In this document: positions 8,452-17,434 of the stretch, piece after piece
Layout: every line of letters starts with the position of its first letter
How positions within the stretch are numbered: position 1 is the stretch's first letter
Source: a virus
IMG/VR virus record: IMGVR_UViG_3300049255_000281
Span: 1-38,245 of that record
Direction: 5' to 3' (one strand)
Length of the DNA: 38,245 nucleotides
The notes under the pieces: model-generated
Told to the model about the DNA's origin: nothing
The model's database searches: none
Seen by the model: only the letters and a program-made list of their open reading frames with translations
Made by a program: the position numbers and the translations under genes

Positions 8452-8580
8452 ATGGCAAAGCACTCTCGCAGGAAGCTGACCGTCATTGGCCCGCATCTGG
8501 GGCATGGGAAAAAGCATCACAAAGCGGCCAAGGGCAAAGCGAGCCGCAAGCGTAGTGAAGGAAAACGGGTATCGCGTTAA
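8452..8580 (+). CDS. Small, strongly basic protein, 42 aa
   Basis: Starts MAKHSRRKLTVIGPHLGHGK and continues Lys/His/Arg/Ser-rich to the end. It has almost no acidic residues and no hydrophobic core, so it is probably disordered and nucleic-acid binding. An excellent ribosome site (AAAAAGGAG, 8437-8445) sits seven bases before the ATG. It lies between the portal block and the scaffold gene, a place where phages often have tiny head-assembly or DNA-binding proteins. No family is recognised. A virion DNA-associated role would fit but is inference. Confidence 0.6.
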   Translation: MAKHSRRKLTVIGPHLGHGKKHHKAAKGKASRKRSEGKRVSR

Positions 8581-8592
8581 GGATTCCTCCCC

Positions 8593-8829
8593 ATGGCCTC
8601 CGCAACCTTTCCTCCCTCCATCAACCCGCAACCGCAGGGGACGCCATCGCAAGGTGGCGTCTCTCCTTTGGGGAAGCTCGCCATGCTCTCGCAACTCATT
8701 CAGAGTCTTGCGCAACAGTTCCCACAGGCCGAGCAGGGGATTCAGATGATGATGAAAGGTTTGCAGATGGTACAGGCCAGTGCTTCGGCAGGGTCCTCGC
8801 TGCAGCAACCACCCGCTCCCCCGCGGTAA
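8593..8829 (+). CDS. Small phage protein, 78 aa
   Basis: Pro/Gly/Ser-rich at both ends with a helical Gln/Met-rich middle (residues about 26-62) that could oligomerise. The ATG follows TAAGGATTCC, a modest ribosome site overlapping the previous stop region. It lies 22 bases before the scaffold-like gene. No family recognised; a head-assembly accessory is a reasonable guess from position. Confidence 0.55.
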   Translation: MASATFPPSINPQPQGTPSQGGVSPLGKLAMLSQLIQSLAQQFPQAEQGIQMMMKGLQMVQASASAGSSLQQPPAPPR

Positions 8830-8851
8830 TTCTGTTGGAGGAGACACGAAC

Positions 8852-9694
8852 ATGACAGAACTCGAATGGCTCAAACAGCAATCCGGACTGACCGATGACG
8901 AACTGAACGCCTACGAGGCCATCCTCGGGGATGTAAAGTTCAAGCAGATGCTTCAGAAGGTGATTGAAGCCAATCAGGCCCTGGAACAGGCCAAGACGAA
9001 AGCCGAGCAGGACTTTGAACGGTTGTCGATGCAGTATCAGTCGGAATATCTTCCGGCCTTGCGCGATGCAACGCAGCAGGCTGTAGAGGCGGAAGCCAAG
9101 CGGGCCGCAGCCGAGGCGAAGCTGTCCAAGTTCAAGGACTTCGGATTTAACTTCGACGATCCCCAGCAGGACAAGCAGCCTCCACGCGCACCGGGTTCGC
9201 CTGACCCCAATCCCGCCTCCACATCGAATTTGACCAAAGAAGACCTCAGCCGTCTTTCCGACCAGCAGGCCGCGATGGTTTTGGCGCTGCAGGACCTCAA
9301 TGCAGAGCATTTCAGCCTGTTTGGCTCGCCGTTGGGCAACACGCAGGAGCTTGTAGCCGAGGTCAACCGCCAGCGCATGATGGGCAACAAGGGATTCACG
9401 CTGAAACATGCGTGGGAGCAGAAGTTCAACGTGGCGGCCAAGCGCGCAGAAATTGCTGCTGAAGCGCAGAAGAAGCATGATGAAGAGATTCGAGCGGCGG
9501 CCATCAAGGAAGAGCGAGAGCGGATGAGCGCGAATCCGCATGTGCGCCGCGGCCAGCCCAGCAAGTTTGACCGCTACAAAATTTCCGAATCGAGCCAGAC
9601 CAAACCCTGGCAATCCTCTCGCAGTGCACGGGAACGCAATACGGACTGGCGCAACATGGCCTTAGCCAAGGTGCGTGAGGCGCAGGTCGCGTAA
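8852..9694 (+). CDS. Capsid scaffold-like protein, 280 aa
   Basis: Located immediately before the major capsid gene, where scaffolds are found. It is dominated by charged helices: residues about 1-105 (many Glu, Gln, Lys, Ala, coiled-coil-like), a Pro-rich break (about 110-130: PQQDKQPPRAPGSPDPNP), and another long helical region to residue about 230 (AEIAAEAQKKHDEEIRAA). The C-terminal 40 residues are basic, as in scaffolds that dock onto the capsid protein. Start ATG 8852 is chosen for its GGAGGAG ribosome site; an upstream in-frame ATG at 8780 would overlap the previous gene. The scaffold role is inferred from composition and synteny. Confidence 0.7.
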   Translation: MTELEWLKQQSGLTDDELNAYEAILGDVKFKQMLQKVIEANQALEQAKTKAEQDFERLSMQYQSEYLPALRDATQQAVEAEAKRAAAEAKLSKFKDFGFNFDDPQQDKQPPRAPGSPDPNPASTSNLTKEDLSRLSDQQAAMVLALQDLNAEHFSLFGSPLGNTQELVAEVNRQRMMGNKGFTLKHAWEQKFNVAAKRAEIAAEAQKKHDEEIRAAAIKEERERMSANPHVRRGQPSKFDRYKISESSQTKPWQSSRSARERNTDWRNMALAKVREAQVA

Positions 9695-9714
9695 GGTTTT
9701 AAGGAGATACTTAT

Positions 9715-10938
9715 ATGCCGTTTGGACCGCTCTTTCCAGAGCTTTCAGCAACGACCCTGAATGAATTGGTGGATGGATATATCTACCAGAACTCCTACGT
9801 GGGAACCCCACTACAGCGCTATTTCCGTGCGTCTGGCGCGTATGACCCATTTGGCGGCGGCGCAGCGATGCAGGTTCCTGACCTCTATCAGGGGGTAGGG
9901 GGCGGTGCGCTGTTCCCGGGTGAGGACATCACCATCATGGACGAGCAGGTCATCACGGCCTCGCTCTTCCAGCCCAAGGCCTACGCGAAGTACAAGCTGA
10001 TTAACGAGTTTGTCATTGAGGCGCAGAACAAGGGTCCGGAGGCCCGTGTGGCGCTTCTGGAAGCGTACCTCAATCAGATGATAGAAGGCATTGACTTCCA
10101 GATTGAGGGCGACATGTTCCGCCACGGCCAATCTTCGGGCAATGGCGTGAATGACAACCGGCTGGCCTCGATTAACGGATTTTCTGAGGCGATGAATGAT
10201 GGGGTAACGCCGTCGTGGGATGGCAACGTCTTTCCGACCTATGGCGGCCAGACGCGCAATGGTGCGATTGGTTCGAGCCTGAACTCCACGCCAATCTGGG
10301 TGGGAGACCAGAACGGCAACCCGGCCCCGCCGAACTACCAGACGCTGCTTAAAACCTATTTGGCTCCTATCCTCAATGGCGGCGACAAGCTGGGCGTGAC
10401 CTCTTATCTTGGATATTCGGCGATTACGGCTGCATTTCAGAGGCAGGAGCGTTACTTCACGCGCGAGGACAAGCACATCAATTGGGAAGGCATTAAGCTG
10501 GAAAACGCGACGATTTTCTACGATGATATTGTTCCTTCGTCCGCGCCCAAGCCGTCCATCGCCAATCTTTTCCAGTCCCCGGCAGGAACATCGCCGTCAC
10601 CGGGCGCGATTCAGACAGGGCAGTTTGTGCTGACTTCGTCCATGCTGGCGAATCAGGCCATTTCGAATCTGCCGAATCTTGGGTTTACCTCGAATCCGAC
10701 CAAGAGCGGCCTGAGCGGTGGACTGAACACGATTGTGGTGGGAGAGCCGTTGTTCTGGGTGACTCCCGACAAGTGGAAGTATCGTGAGGCCGACGGCGCT
10801 CCGGTAAATTACTACTTCATGGAGCCAGCGCGGTGGCCGGAGAACCCGTTCCTCTACGTGCAGTGGCTGCGGCATGTGCTGAACTTCTACACGCCCACGC
10901 CACGCGAAGAGCAGCAGGTATATGGCATTTTGGGATAG
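9715..10938 (+). CDS. Major capsid protein, 407 aa
   Basis: Placed directly after the scaffold-like gene with a strong ribosome site (AAGGAG). Size and pattern fit a phage major capsid protein of the HK97-fold type: an N-terminal arm (about 1-60), an extended loop region rich in Gly and Pro, a long helix around residues 105-130 (EARVALLEAYLNQMIEGIDF) like a spine helix, and a mixed domain with many aromatics near the C terminus (VTPDKWKYREADGAPVNYYF). No protease gene lies next to it, so maturation may not involve prohead cleavage. The call comes from synteny and pattern rather than a motif. Confidence 0.8.
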   Translation: MPFGPLFPELSATTLNELVDGYIYQNSYVGTPLQRYFRASGAYDPFGGGAAMQVPDLYQGVGGGALFPGEDITIMDEQVITASLFQPKAYAKYKLINEFVIEAQNKGPEARVALLEAYLNQMIEGIDFQIEGDMFRHGQSSGNGVNDNRLASINGFSEAMNDGVTPSWDGNVFPTYGGQTRNGAIGSSLNSTPIWVGDQNGNPAPPNYQTLLKTYLAPILNGGDKLGVTSYLGYSAITAAFQRQERYFTREDKHINWEGIKLENATIFYDDIVPSSAPKPSIANLFQSPAGTSPSPGAIQTGQFVLTSSMLANQAISNLPNLGFTSNPTKSGLSGGLNTIVVGEPLFWVTPDKWKYREADGAPVNYYFMEPARWPENPFLYVQWLRHVLNFYTPTPREEQQVYGILG

Positions 10939-10973
10939 GCCAGAATGATTGAAGATTCAGCAAAGGAGACGTC

Positions 10974-11618
10974 ATGGCAAGGTTAACCACCCCAGGAATT
11001 TGGCTTCCCGGGCCGCTCAACACGATTAACAGTACGAGTCCGACTTCTCAGGCCGACATGGCGGGCAATCCCTATTTTATGGGACTGAATGCCGGAAAGC
11101 TGATTGTCCTGAGCAAGCAGGAAGCGCAGAACGTCGCCGCTCCAGGAACCAACCTGTATGACGGTGCCTACCAGTATGTGCAGCTGGACTCGGGTGCGAC
11201 GGCGTCCTATGCGACGCAAGGGATGCCTGCCTATCTGCTCCTCAATCAGGGCTTGTCTGAAGGCAATCCGCCGGAACTGGCCTATGAGACGCCTATTGTG
11301 ACGACTGCCGATATTGCCAACACGGCGGGCATCTCTACGCTGTTCTGCGGCGTCTTCATCAATCCTCCGGCATACGGGCCGACTCCCGGAAACTGGACGA
11401 TGATGTTTGCAGGCGCGGGCCGGGCATCGTTGAACTACGCTGGGTCTGCGGTTCTGGGGCACGTAGCTGTACCGACGGGTGGAGGGGCACCGACCTTTAC
11501 CGATTCGGCGACGGCTCCGACTTCAGGGATTCCGTGGGGCCAGAACGTTCAGCCGAGGACTGGAGCGGGACAGGCGCTTGCCTACTTCAACGACATTATC
11601 CTGCGCTTTGCGCAATAA
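10974..11618 (+). CDS. Head-associated structural protein, 214 aa
   Basis: Unknown family. Beta-rich, Gly/Ala/Pro/Thr-rich protein with few charges, as is typical of capsid decoration or head-fibre proteins. The ribosome site AAAGGAG precedes the ATG. It follows the capsid gene by 35 bases and was probably expressed with it. There are no transmembrane segments or signal peptide. A decoration role is plausible; a second minor head protein is the alternative. Confidence 0.6.
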   Translation: MARLTTPGIWLPGPLNTINSTSPTSQADMAGNPYFMGLNAGKLIVLSKQEAQNVAAPGTNLYDGAYQYVQLDSGATASYATQGMPAYLLLNQGLSEGNPPELAYETPIVTTADIANTAGISTLFCGVFINPPAYGPTPGNWTMMFAGAGRASLNYAGSAVLGHVAVPTGGGAPTFTDSATAPTSGIPWGQNVQPRTGAGQALAYFNDIILRFAQ

Positions 11619-11628
11619 GTGAGGATTC

Positions 11629-12003
11629 ATGCCACAGGGAGTTGGAACAACTAAGCCAGTCGTTGGTACCTCGGATACCTTTGGAGGGCACTTCTACAAC
11701 TGGGTGCCCTACAATGGCCCTCAGAGCTATGTGCAGGGCGGGGACTCCATCAGCGCCAGTCAGTTTGGCTTTTACAATGCCATCTTTTCGTTGTATGGAA
11801 GCGTCGGATTTGTGAACGGCGTGGCGACGTATCGGGCCGTGCCCGGAGTGATGAGTGCCGGGCCAAATCCGGTATGGCGGATTGTCTGGGTGAGTCTGGT
11901 GACGGGCACCGCAGGCGGGCAAGCGCAGACGGCAGGCGCGGAGGTGGCAGCAGGCACGAATCTTTCTGGCGTGACGGTGATTCTTTCGGCTATCGGGTAT
12001 TGA
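11629..12003 (+). CDS. Small structural protein, 124 aa
   Basis: Unknown family; Gly/Ser/Val/Thr-rich with a C-terminal beta-rich half ending ILSAIGY. Ten bases after the previous gene. The end of this gene is followed by a strong intrinsic terminator (12022-12062), making it the last gene of the capsid block. Composition and place point to a head or decoration protein. Confidence 0.6.
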   Translation: MPQGVGTTKPVVGTSDTFGGHFYNWVPYNGPQSYVQGGDSISASQFGFYNAIFSLYGSVGFVNGVATYRAVPGVMSAGPNPVWRIVWVSLVTGTAGGQAQTAGAEVAAGTNLSGVTVILSAIGY

Positions 12004-12021
12004 GCATTCTGGTTGCCTTAG

Positions 12022-12062
12022 GGGCGGGGGCGTTCGGCAGCGCCCACCGCCCTTTTCTTTTT
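12022..12062 (+). terminator. Intrinsic (Rho-independent) terminator
   Basis: An 11-base-pair GC stem (12022-12032 with 12041-12052, one bulged A at 12046) and an 8-base loop, followed by TTTTCTTTTT. It separates the capsid genes from the adaptor and tail genes, and would lower expression of the latter relative to the capsid proteins. Confidence 0.85.
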
Positions 12063-12069
12063 CGGAGCC

Positions 12070-13101
12070 GTGCATGCAGAGTGGAGCGTAAACACAATGG
12101 CTTTGTTGGACATGGTCTCAGAAATTACGGACCTGGTTCCGGCCCTTGGCAGGGTGCGGGCAAGGAAGCTGATTAACCGTGCATGGAAGTACGTGCAGGA
12201 TTCCAATTTGTGGAGCTTCCAGTTAACTACGGGGTCGTTTTCCACGCCTTCCATCACTACGGCTGGCACTATCAGCGTGACGCTGGGGCAGAATACCGTG
12301 ACTGGCGATGCAAATGCTTCGGCCGCATGGCTGGCGCTGCCGTTTTACTGGAGGCCGACGGTGCAGCAGTTTCGCGCCATGGGCTACAGCGTGTATTCGG
12401 TGATTGCCATGAATGCATCCAACCCGAATGCCGTGGTGCTGACGCTGGACCGCCCGTTTACCGACCCGCTTCCGTTCTACACGGGCGTGGCCTACCAGAT
12501 GTACATGGCCTATATCCCGATGCCTTTGGGATTCAAGCGCTTTTTAAGCGTATCGGACCTGTTTGATGTGTGGACGATGGATATCTGGACATCGCGCCGC
12601 ACGCTGGATTACTACGACCCTGCCCGTCTGGTGGCGTCGAATCCGACCGTATGCGCGCCGCTTGGCGTGGATAACCGTGGTGCGGGCACGCCAACTCCTT
12701 CGGCGACGCTGGGCCAGCCGCTGATTGAGCTTTATCCATATCCGACGTATCCCATCAGTTATTCCTGGTATGGCGTGGTCGAATATCCCTATCTGGTGAA
12801 CAACAGCGATACGCTGCCGTACCCGATTGATGAGGAAGTGGTGACGCAGAAGGCGCTTACGTGGGCTTACCGGGATGCAGAGGCGCGCAAGGATATCATG
12901 GCTTCCAAAGGCGCTACGGCCGATTATCTTCGCCTGAAGAAGATGAGCGAAGACGACTTTCTGACGCGGCTGAAGACGCTGCGCCTCCTCGATCGAGATG
13001 CAGTGGATTCCTACATGGCAAACATGAAGAATGCCACAAGGAACTGGAATCAGGCTTACTTTAATGCCCAGACGTTATCCTCCGGACCGTGGGGAGGATA
13101 A
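12070..13101 (+). CDS. Head-tail adaptor-like protein, 343 aa (start 12070 or 12097)
   Basis: The N-terminal 45 residues form helices (LLDMVSEITDLV then VRARKLINRAWKYVQDSNLWSF) like those of phage head-completion or adaptor proteins; the middle is beta-rich with many Tyr and Pro, and the end is a helical pair with charges (about 245-320). The start at 12070 has CGGAG seven bases upstream; the in-frame ATG at 12097 (MALLDMV) gives a more typical N terminus, with GGAG 13 bases upstream. I could not decide between them. Its place between capsid and tail-nozzle genes supports a connector role. Confidence 0.6.
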   Translation: MHAEWSVNTMALLDMVSEITDLVPALGRVRARKLINRAWKYVQDSNLWSFQLTTGSFSTPSITTAGTISVTLGQNTVTGDANASAAWLALPFYWRPTVQQFRAMGYSVYSVIAMNASNPNAVVLTLDRPFTDPLPFYTGVAYQMYMAYIPMPLGFKRFLSVSDLFDVWTMDIWTSRRTLDYYDPARLVASNPTVCAPLGVDNRGAGTPTPSATLGQPLIELYPYPTYPISYSWYGVVEYPYLVNNSDTLPYPIDEEVVTQKALTWAYRDAEARKDIMASKGATADYLRLKKMSEDDFLTRLKTLRLLDRDAVDSYMANMKNATRNWNQAYFNAQTLSSGPWGG

Positions 13102-13126
13102 ACGATGGGAGAAGGGGAAAAAGAAG

Positions 13127-13393
13127 ATGGCACGTCTTAGTTATCGCGCACGCAAGCGGCTTCCAAACAGGGAGTTTGCTCTCAAAGGAAGGCGGTATCC
13201 TATTCCGGATAAGGCCCATGCCCGCAACGCACTGGCCCGTGTTTCCCAATACGGAACGGAAGCGGAAAAGCGGGAGGTGCGGGCGAAGGTGCACCGCAAG
13301 TATCCGGACATCGGCAAGCGGAATCTGGGAAAAGGGAAGCGCCGCAACCCAAAATGCTGCACCAAGCGCCCTGTGGCCAGAAAGCGAGTCTAG
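13127..13393 (+). CDS. Small basic conserved protein (DUF6582-like), 88 aa
   Basis: Very basic protein with the pattern LSYRARKRLPNREFAL..RRYPIPDKAHARNALARV followed by an EKREVRAKVHRKYP segment. I recognise this layout from small proteins annotated as DUF6582, found in phages and bacteria; their function is not established. The ATG at 13127 is used because the family begins near the basic helix; it follows a long purine-rich tract (GGAGAAGGGGAAAAAGAAG). The Lys/Arg-rich C terminus with two Cys could bind DNA or RNA. It sits between two adaptor-type genes. Confidence 0.65.
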   Translation: MARLSYRARKRLPNREFALKGRRYPIPDKAHARNALARVSQYGTEAEKREVRAKVHRKYPDIGKRNLGKGKRRNPKCCTKRPVARKRV

Positions 13394-13399
13394 GCATAG

Positions 13400-14746
13400 G
13401 TGGCAGGATACGCCTACATCACGCTGTATCAGCTGAGGTCTGCGCTGCTGAACCGCCTGCAGGATGCGGGTGCGGTTTACACGACGACGGCCGAGGCCAA
13501 TCTGTACCTGCAGGAGGCCCTGCGCGTGTTGAATGCCCTGACGGCGGCATGGCCGACGGATTTTGTTCTGAATTTCAATCCGGGTGACCGCTGGAAGTCG
13601 CTGAACTTTGCTGGCTCGCCGCGCCAGCGCACGCTGACCGACGCGGCCCTCTACACCCAGATGCAGGCGATGCTGCTTGAGCCGATGAGTGGCGGGACGT
13701 GGACGGGAACGGCACAGTACAACATTGCCATGCTGGCCGGGGCGCTTGCGTACCGCCGCGACGAGCTTCTTCTGGCCTCATCGGCCAATGTCGTTAACCT
13801 GCTGATGCCCTCGCCTGCGCTGTCTACCCGCACCTACCTGCCGGACTCCACGCTGGACCTGCTTCGGGTGCGGTGGATTCCGGTCGACTCCACGGCGGCG
13901 ATGCCTTATGCGCTGGGGCGCGAGGATATCGTGACGCGGAATGCCTTTGGGGTGCAGCTGCCCATTCAGCCGGGCGAGCCGGATTCCTGGATGATAACGG
14001 CGACGACGCCTCCGGCCTTTGATGTTTCCTGCCCGCCCAACCAGCCCGGCCAGTGGGACCTGCTGCTTGCGTTTTCCGGTACGCCCTTTGCGCCTCCGGT
14101 TCCGCAGCTTATCAACCTGCCGGATGATTGGGCATGGGTGGCGATGTATGGGGCTTTGGCCGATGTGCTTTCGAATGCTCCGGAAGGCAGGGATGCCGAA
14201 CGGGCCAAATACTGCCAGCAGCGCTATGAAGAGGGCAAAAAGGCCATGCTGACGTTGCCGTGGCTGCTACAGGCCATGACAGGAGGGGTAAGCATCGACA
14301 CTTTGGGCTTTAAGGAGATAGATACCCAATGGCAGAACTGGGAGCAGCGGCAGCCTGCTTCCGACCCTCAGATTGTGGTAGGCGGCATGGACCTGGTGGC
14401 CCTTGCACCGTTTCCCACGACGGCATCGGTTTCCACCATGCTGACGGTAGTTCAAAATGCGCCTGTTCCGGTGAACGACACAGACCTCATCCAGCTAAGC
14501 CGGGACGGGGTGGATGCGGTGCTGGCCTACGCGCAGCACATTGCGCTGTTTAAGGCTGGCGGGGCAGACTTTGCCGCGACGCTTCCTCTGTATGCGCAGT
14601 TTGAGCAATACTGCAAAATGAAAAATGCCATGTACTCTGCTTTAAGCATGGACAGAAGACAACTGCTTGGAGAGGGTAACCGACAGGATGAAGACGACCC
14701 GAGATTTGAGCCGGAGGGCATGACGCGTGGCAAAAAGGCCCGATAA
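13400..14746 (+). CDS. Head-tail connector or tail-adaptor protein, 448 aa
   Basis: Starts at GTG 13400, seven bases after the preceding stop. The N terminus (residues about 5-60) is helical (YQLRSALLNRLQDAG, then EANLYLQEALRVLNAL), resembling adaptor proteins that bind below the portal, and a similar N-terminal layout is seen in the protein at 12070. The middle is a Pro/Trp-rich beta region and a helical part follows (about 225-270, with RDAERAKYCQQRYEEGKKAM). The last 60 residues are charged. It overlaps the next gene by 20 bases. Function is inferred from position and pattern only. Confidence 0.6.
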   Translation: MAGYAYITLYQLRSALLNRLQDAGAVYTTTAEANLYLQEALRVLNALTAAWPTDFVLNFNPGDRWKSLNFAGSPRQRTLTDAALYTQMQAMLLEPMSGGTWTGTAQYNIAMLAGALAYRRDELLLASSANVVNLLMPSPALSTRTYLPDSTLDLLRVRWIPVDSTAAMPYALGREDIVTRNAFGVQLPIQPGEPDSWMITATTPPAFDVSCPPNQPGQWDLLLAFSGTPFAPPVPQLINLPDDWAWVAMYGALADVLSNAPEGRDAERAKYCQQRYEEGKKAMLTLPWLLQAMTGGVSIDTLGFKEIDTQWQNWEQRQPASDPQIVVGGMDLVALAPFPTTASVSTMLTVVQNAPVPVNDTDLIQLSRDGVDAVLAYAQHIALFKAGGADFAATLPLYAQFEQYCKMKNAMYSALSMDRRQLLGEGNRQDEDDPRFEPEGMTRGKKAR

Positions 14747-17432
14747 TTTTTCTGGCAATGATTTGACCTCTCCGCTGAATCGCATTCCTCCGGGGAAGGC
14801 GGCGCTGGCGGTCAATGTACGTGCCTATATCGAGGGAGGATTCACCCTCCGCAACGGACTCAGCACGCCTGTCTTTACCGTAGACTCTTCGGTCAACACC
14901 ATACAGAGGATGAACGACACGACGCCTGCCGGCCCTGCACAGGGCTACTGCACCATCGTCACAACCGACTCTGGAACGCTTTATGTCAATCCGGCCAGCG
15001 CTGCGCCGGTGGTCACAGGACTCAGCGGAAATCCTGTCTCGATTGTTCCGTTCCGCCCCAATGCCAGCGTCCAGCCGTGGGCGTACGTAGGTGACAGCGC
15101 GCCGTATCCGAATGTGACGGTGGACTCTGGGTTTGCCTGCACGGGCATGGTGAAGGTGCGCTCCGACGGCCTTTCGCGGAAGATGGGCATTGCCGAGCCG
15201 CAGCAAGCGCCTTTGGTGAACTTTCCCGGCGGCGGCAATGGGCCTTCGCTGATTTATTACTACTACACGTATTTTTCCTCGGAAACCGGGGCCGAATCGA
15301 ACCCTTCTCCGGTATCCATTCCGGGAACCAACTCGGCGGCCAATCCGTCGAATACGCAGAATGCCGCGAGCGGTTCGACGCCCAACCCAAACTATACCTT
15401 CAATGCCACGCAGTATGAGGCAAACTCCGGCCAGTTGCGCACGGCAGGCGGCGTGGCTCCGGGGACGACGACGGACCCGGTGATTGCGGTAGGCTTTGGG
15501 CCAAGTCTCAACGTGCCGTCGAATGTTACGGTGAGTGGCGTGACGGCAGATTTGAACTGGGTTGGGCAGAACTCCGGCACAGGCGTCCTTTCCAAGGCCC
15601 AGCTTTACTATCTGGGAAACCCTATCGGCAACCCGAAGTTTCCCAATGTCGCCAATCAGGCCTTTTCCGTCGATACGCTGGTAGGGGGCAGCACGGATAC
15701 GTGGGGGGCCGCGCTTACGCCTGCCATCGTCAATGACCCATCGTTTGGCGTGGGATGGACGATTACCACGCAAAGCGTTGGCGGCACAGACCGCTCGTTT
15801 ATCAACTACACCAAAATTACGGTGTCTTACTCTACGCAGGATGCCAACATCACCCCGACCCCGTCCCCAGACCCGCAGGTGGACAAGATTAATTTCTATC
15901 GGCAGGGCGGAGGTCTGGCGAATCCGACCTTTGTCGGGCAGGGACCCAATGCTGCGACTCCATTTAATGACCAGCTTTCAGACCTTGCTGCGGCAGACAA
16001 TCGGGAGATGGTCTACTACAACTATGAGCCTGTGCCGTCCATCGATTTGCCGCGTTCTGGCACCCTGAATGCCTCCAACCAGGTGCTGACATGGGTGAGC
16101 GGAGACCTGTTCAATACGCGATGGCTGCCGGGCACGGTCATTCTCATTGGCTCTCCGACGCAGGTGGCCTATACGGCGGTGCGTCGCCCCTCGTCCACCA
16201 CCTCGTGGGACTTCACCAACAATGACCCCAACGTCCCCACCATACCCAACGGCACAAATCTGGTGTGGAACATTTCAGAGCCGATTCTGGCGGCGCAGCC
16301 CTTGCCATACCTTGCCGGGCCTACGGACAACATCAACTACGTCTTCGGTGTAGGGGACCCAAACCGTCCGGGGACGCTTTACTGGTGTGCTGGCTCGAAT
16401 CTCGATGCATGGCCGGACACCAACCAGATGGATGTGACAGACCCTTCAGAGCCTTTGGTCAATGTGGTGCTTTCCGGGGGCCTTGGCGTGCTGTTTTCCA
16501 TCAAGCGGGCATGGTTCATCTACCCGAATTTTTTCAATGCCTTGGCCACGGTGACGGGCACCTCAGGCTCGACGTGGACGCTGCAGGCAACCCTGATTGA
16601 CCGTGGCCTCTACATGCCGCGCTGTCTGGCGGTGACCAAGTCGCAGAACATCTATTTCCGCGTGGATGATGGCATTCATCTCAGCAAGGGAGGCTACACC
16701 TCGGTTTCGATTACCGACGACACGCTATACCCGCTCTTTCCCCATGAATCTACGGGTTCGGGCACGTCGGTGCCTACGCCGATAACGCGGAATGGAGTCA
16801 CCATCTATCCGCCAGATGATTCCAAGCCGGAAAAACAGAGGTTCCGCTATCAGAATGGCTATCTGTACTATGACCACGTAGCACTGGATGGGCTGGCCCA
16901 TACATGGGTCTTTGATGAGCGGGCCGGAGCCTGGATTTTTGATGCGTATCAGGGTTCGTTGCCTACGGCGCACGCGCCCAATGAAGGCGAAAGCCAGCAG
17001 GGCACGCTGGTGGGCTGTCAGGATGGCACCGTGCGGCTGATGGAGTCTTCTGCTCCGGAATCTATCTCGGGGCAGTTGGTGACTCCGGCCATTGGGGGCG
17101 AAGGCTGGATGTCGGCCTATGAGCTTACCGTAGAGTACAGCGCGCAGAATGCCGGAGCCACGCTTTCCTTCCTGGTTGCCGATGAGGGGAATGGGAGCTA
17201 TCCGCCTGCTTCCGTTTCCCTGCCGTCTACCGGAGGGGCGCTGACCAAGTACACCGTGAAGGTCAGTGCCAACAAGTGGAAGCTTTTACAGGCCGTATTT
17301 ACCTTTACGGACCCAACCTTTCAATGCTATCTTGCCGGAACCGGCCTCAGCGTGAAGCCGTGGGGAAGTCAAGGCACCTTTCAGTTTGTGTCCTTCTTCT
17401 CTGGAGCCGGTGGCAAAGGACCGCAGGAGTAG
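14727..17432 (+). CDS. Tail nozzle / tail tubular B-like protein, 901 aa
   Basis: A large, beta-rich protein with many Gly, Thr, Ser, Pro and Asn residues and repeated strand-like units. It begins LTSPLNRIPPGKAALAVNVR..GGFTLRNG, the pattern common to phage proteins that close the short tail (nozzle, often a beta-propeller): an early 'N...PG.....N......G....R.G' signature. Starts at GTG 14727, overlapping the previous gene. The middle third has long loops; the C-terminal part (about 690-870) has WVFDERAGAWIFDAY and further strands. Nozzle identity is inferred from size, signature and location between adaptors and internal virion genes. Confidence 0.6.
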   Translation: MAKRPDNFSGNDLTSPLNRIPPGKAALAVNVRAYIEGGFTLRNGLSTPVFTVDSSVNTIQRMNDTTPAGPAQGYCTIVTTDSGTLYVNPASAAPVVTGLSGNPVSIVPFRPNASVQPWAYVGDSAPYPNVTVDSGFACTGMVKVRSDGLSRKMGIAEPQQAPLVNFPGGGNGPSLIYYYYTYFSSETGAESNPSPVSIPGTNSAANPSNTQNAASGSTPNPNYTFNATQYEANSGQLRTAGGVAPGTTTDPVIAVGFGPSLNVPSNVTVSGVTADLNWVGQNSGTGVLSKAQLYYLGNPIGNPKFPNVANQAFSVDTLVGGSTDTWGAALTPAIVNDPSFGVGWTITTQSVGGTDRSFINYTKITVSYSTQDANITPTPSPDPQVDKINFYRQGGGLANPTFVGQGPNAATPFNDQLSDLAAADNREMVYYNYEPVPSIDLPRSGTLNASNQVLTWVSGDLFNTRWLPGTVILIGSPTQVAYTAVRRPSSTTSWDFTNNDPNVPTIPNGTNLVWNISEPILAAQPLPYLAGPTDNINYVFGVGDPNRPGTLYWCAGSNLDAWPDTNQMDVTDPSEPLVNVVLSGGLGVLFSIKRAWFIYPNFFNALATVTGTSGSTWTLQATLIDRGLYMPRCLAVTKSQNIYFRVDDGIHLSKGGYTSVSITDDTLYPLFPHESTGSGTSVPTPITRNGVTIYPPDDSKPEKQRFRYQNGYLYYDHVALDGLAHTWVFDERAGAWIFDAYQGSLPTAHAPNEGESQQGTLVGCQDGTVRLMESSAPESISGQLVTPAIGGEGWMSAYELTVEYSAQNAGATLSFLVADEGNGSYPPASVSLPSTGGALTKYTVKVSANKWKLLQAVFTFTDPTFQCYLAGTGLSVKPWGSQGTFQFVSFFSGAGGKGPQE

Positions 17433-17434
17433 GC

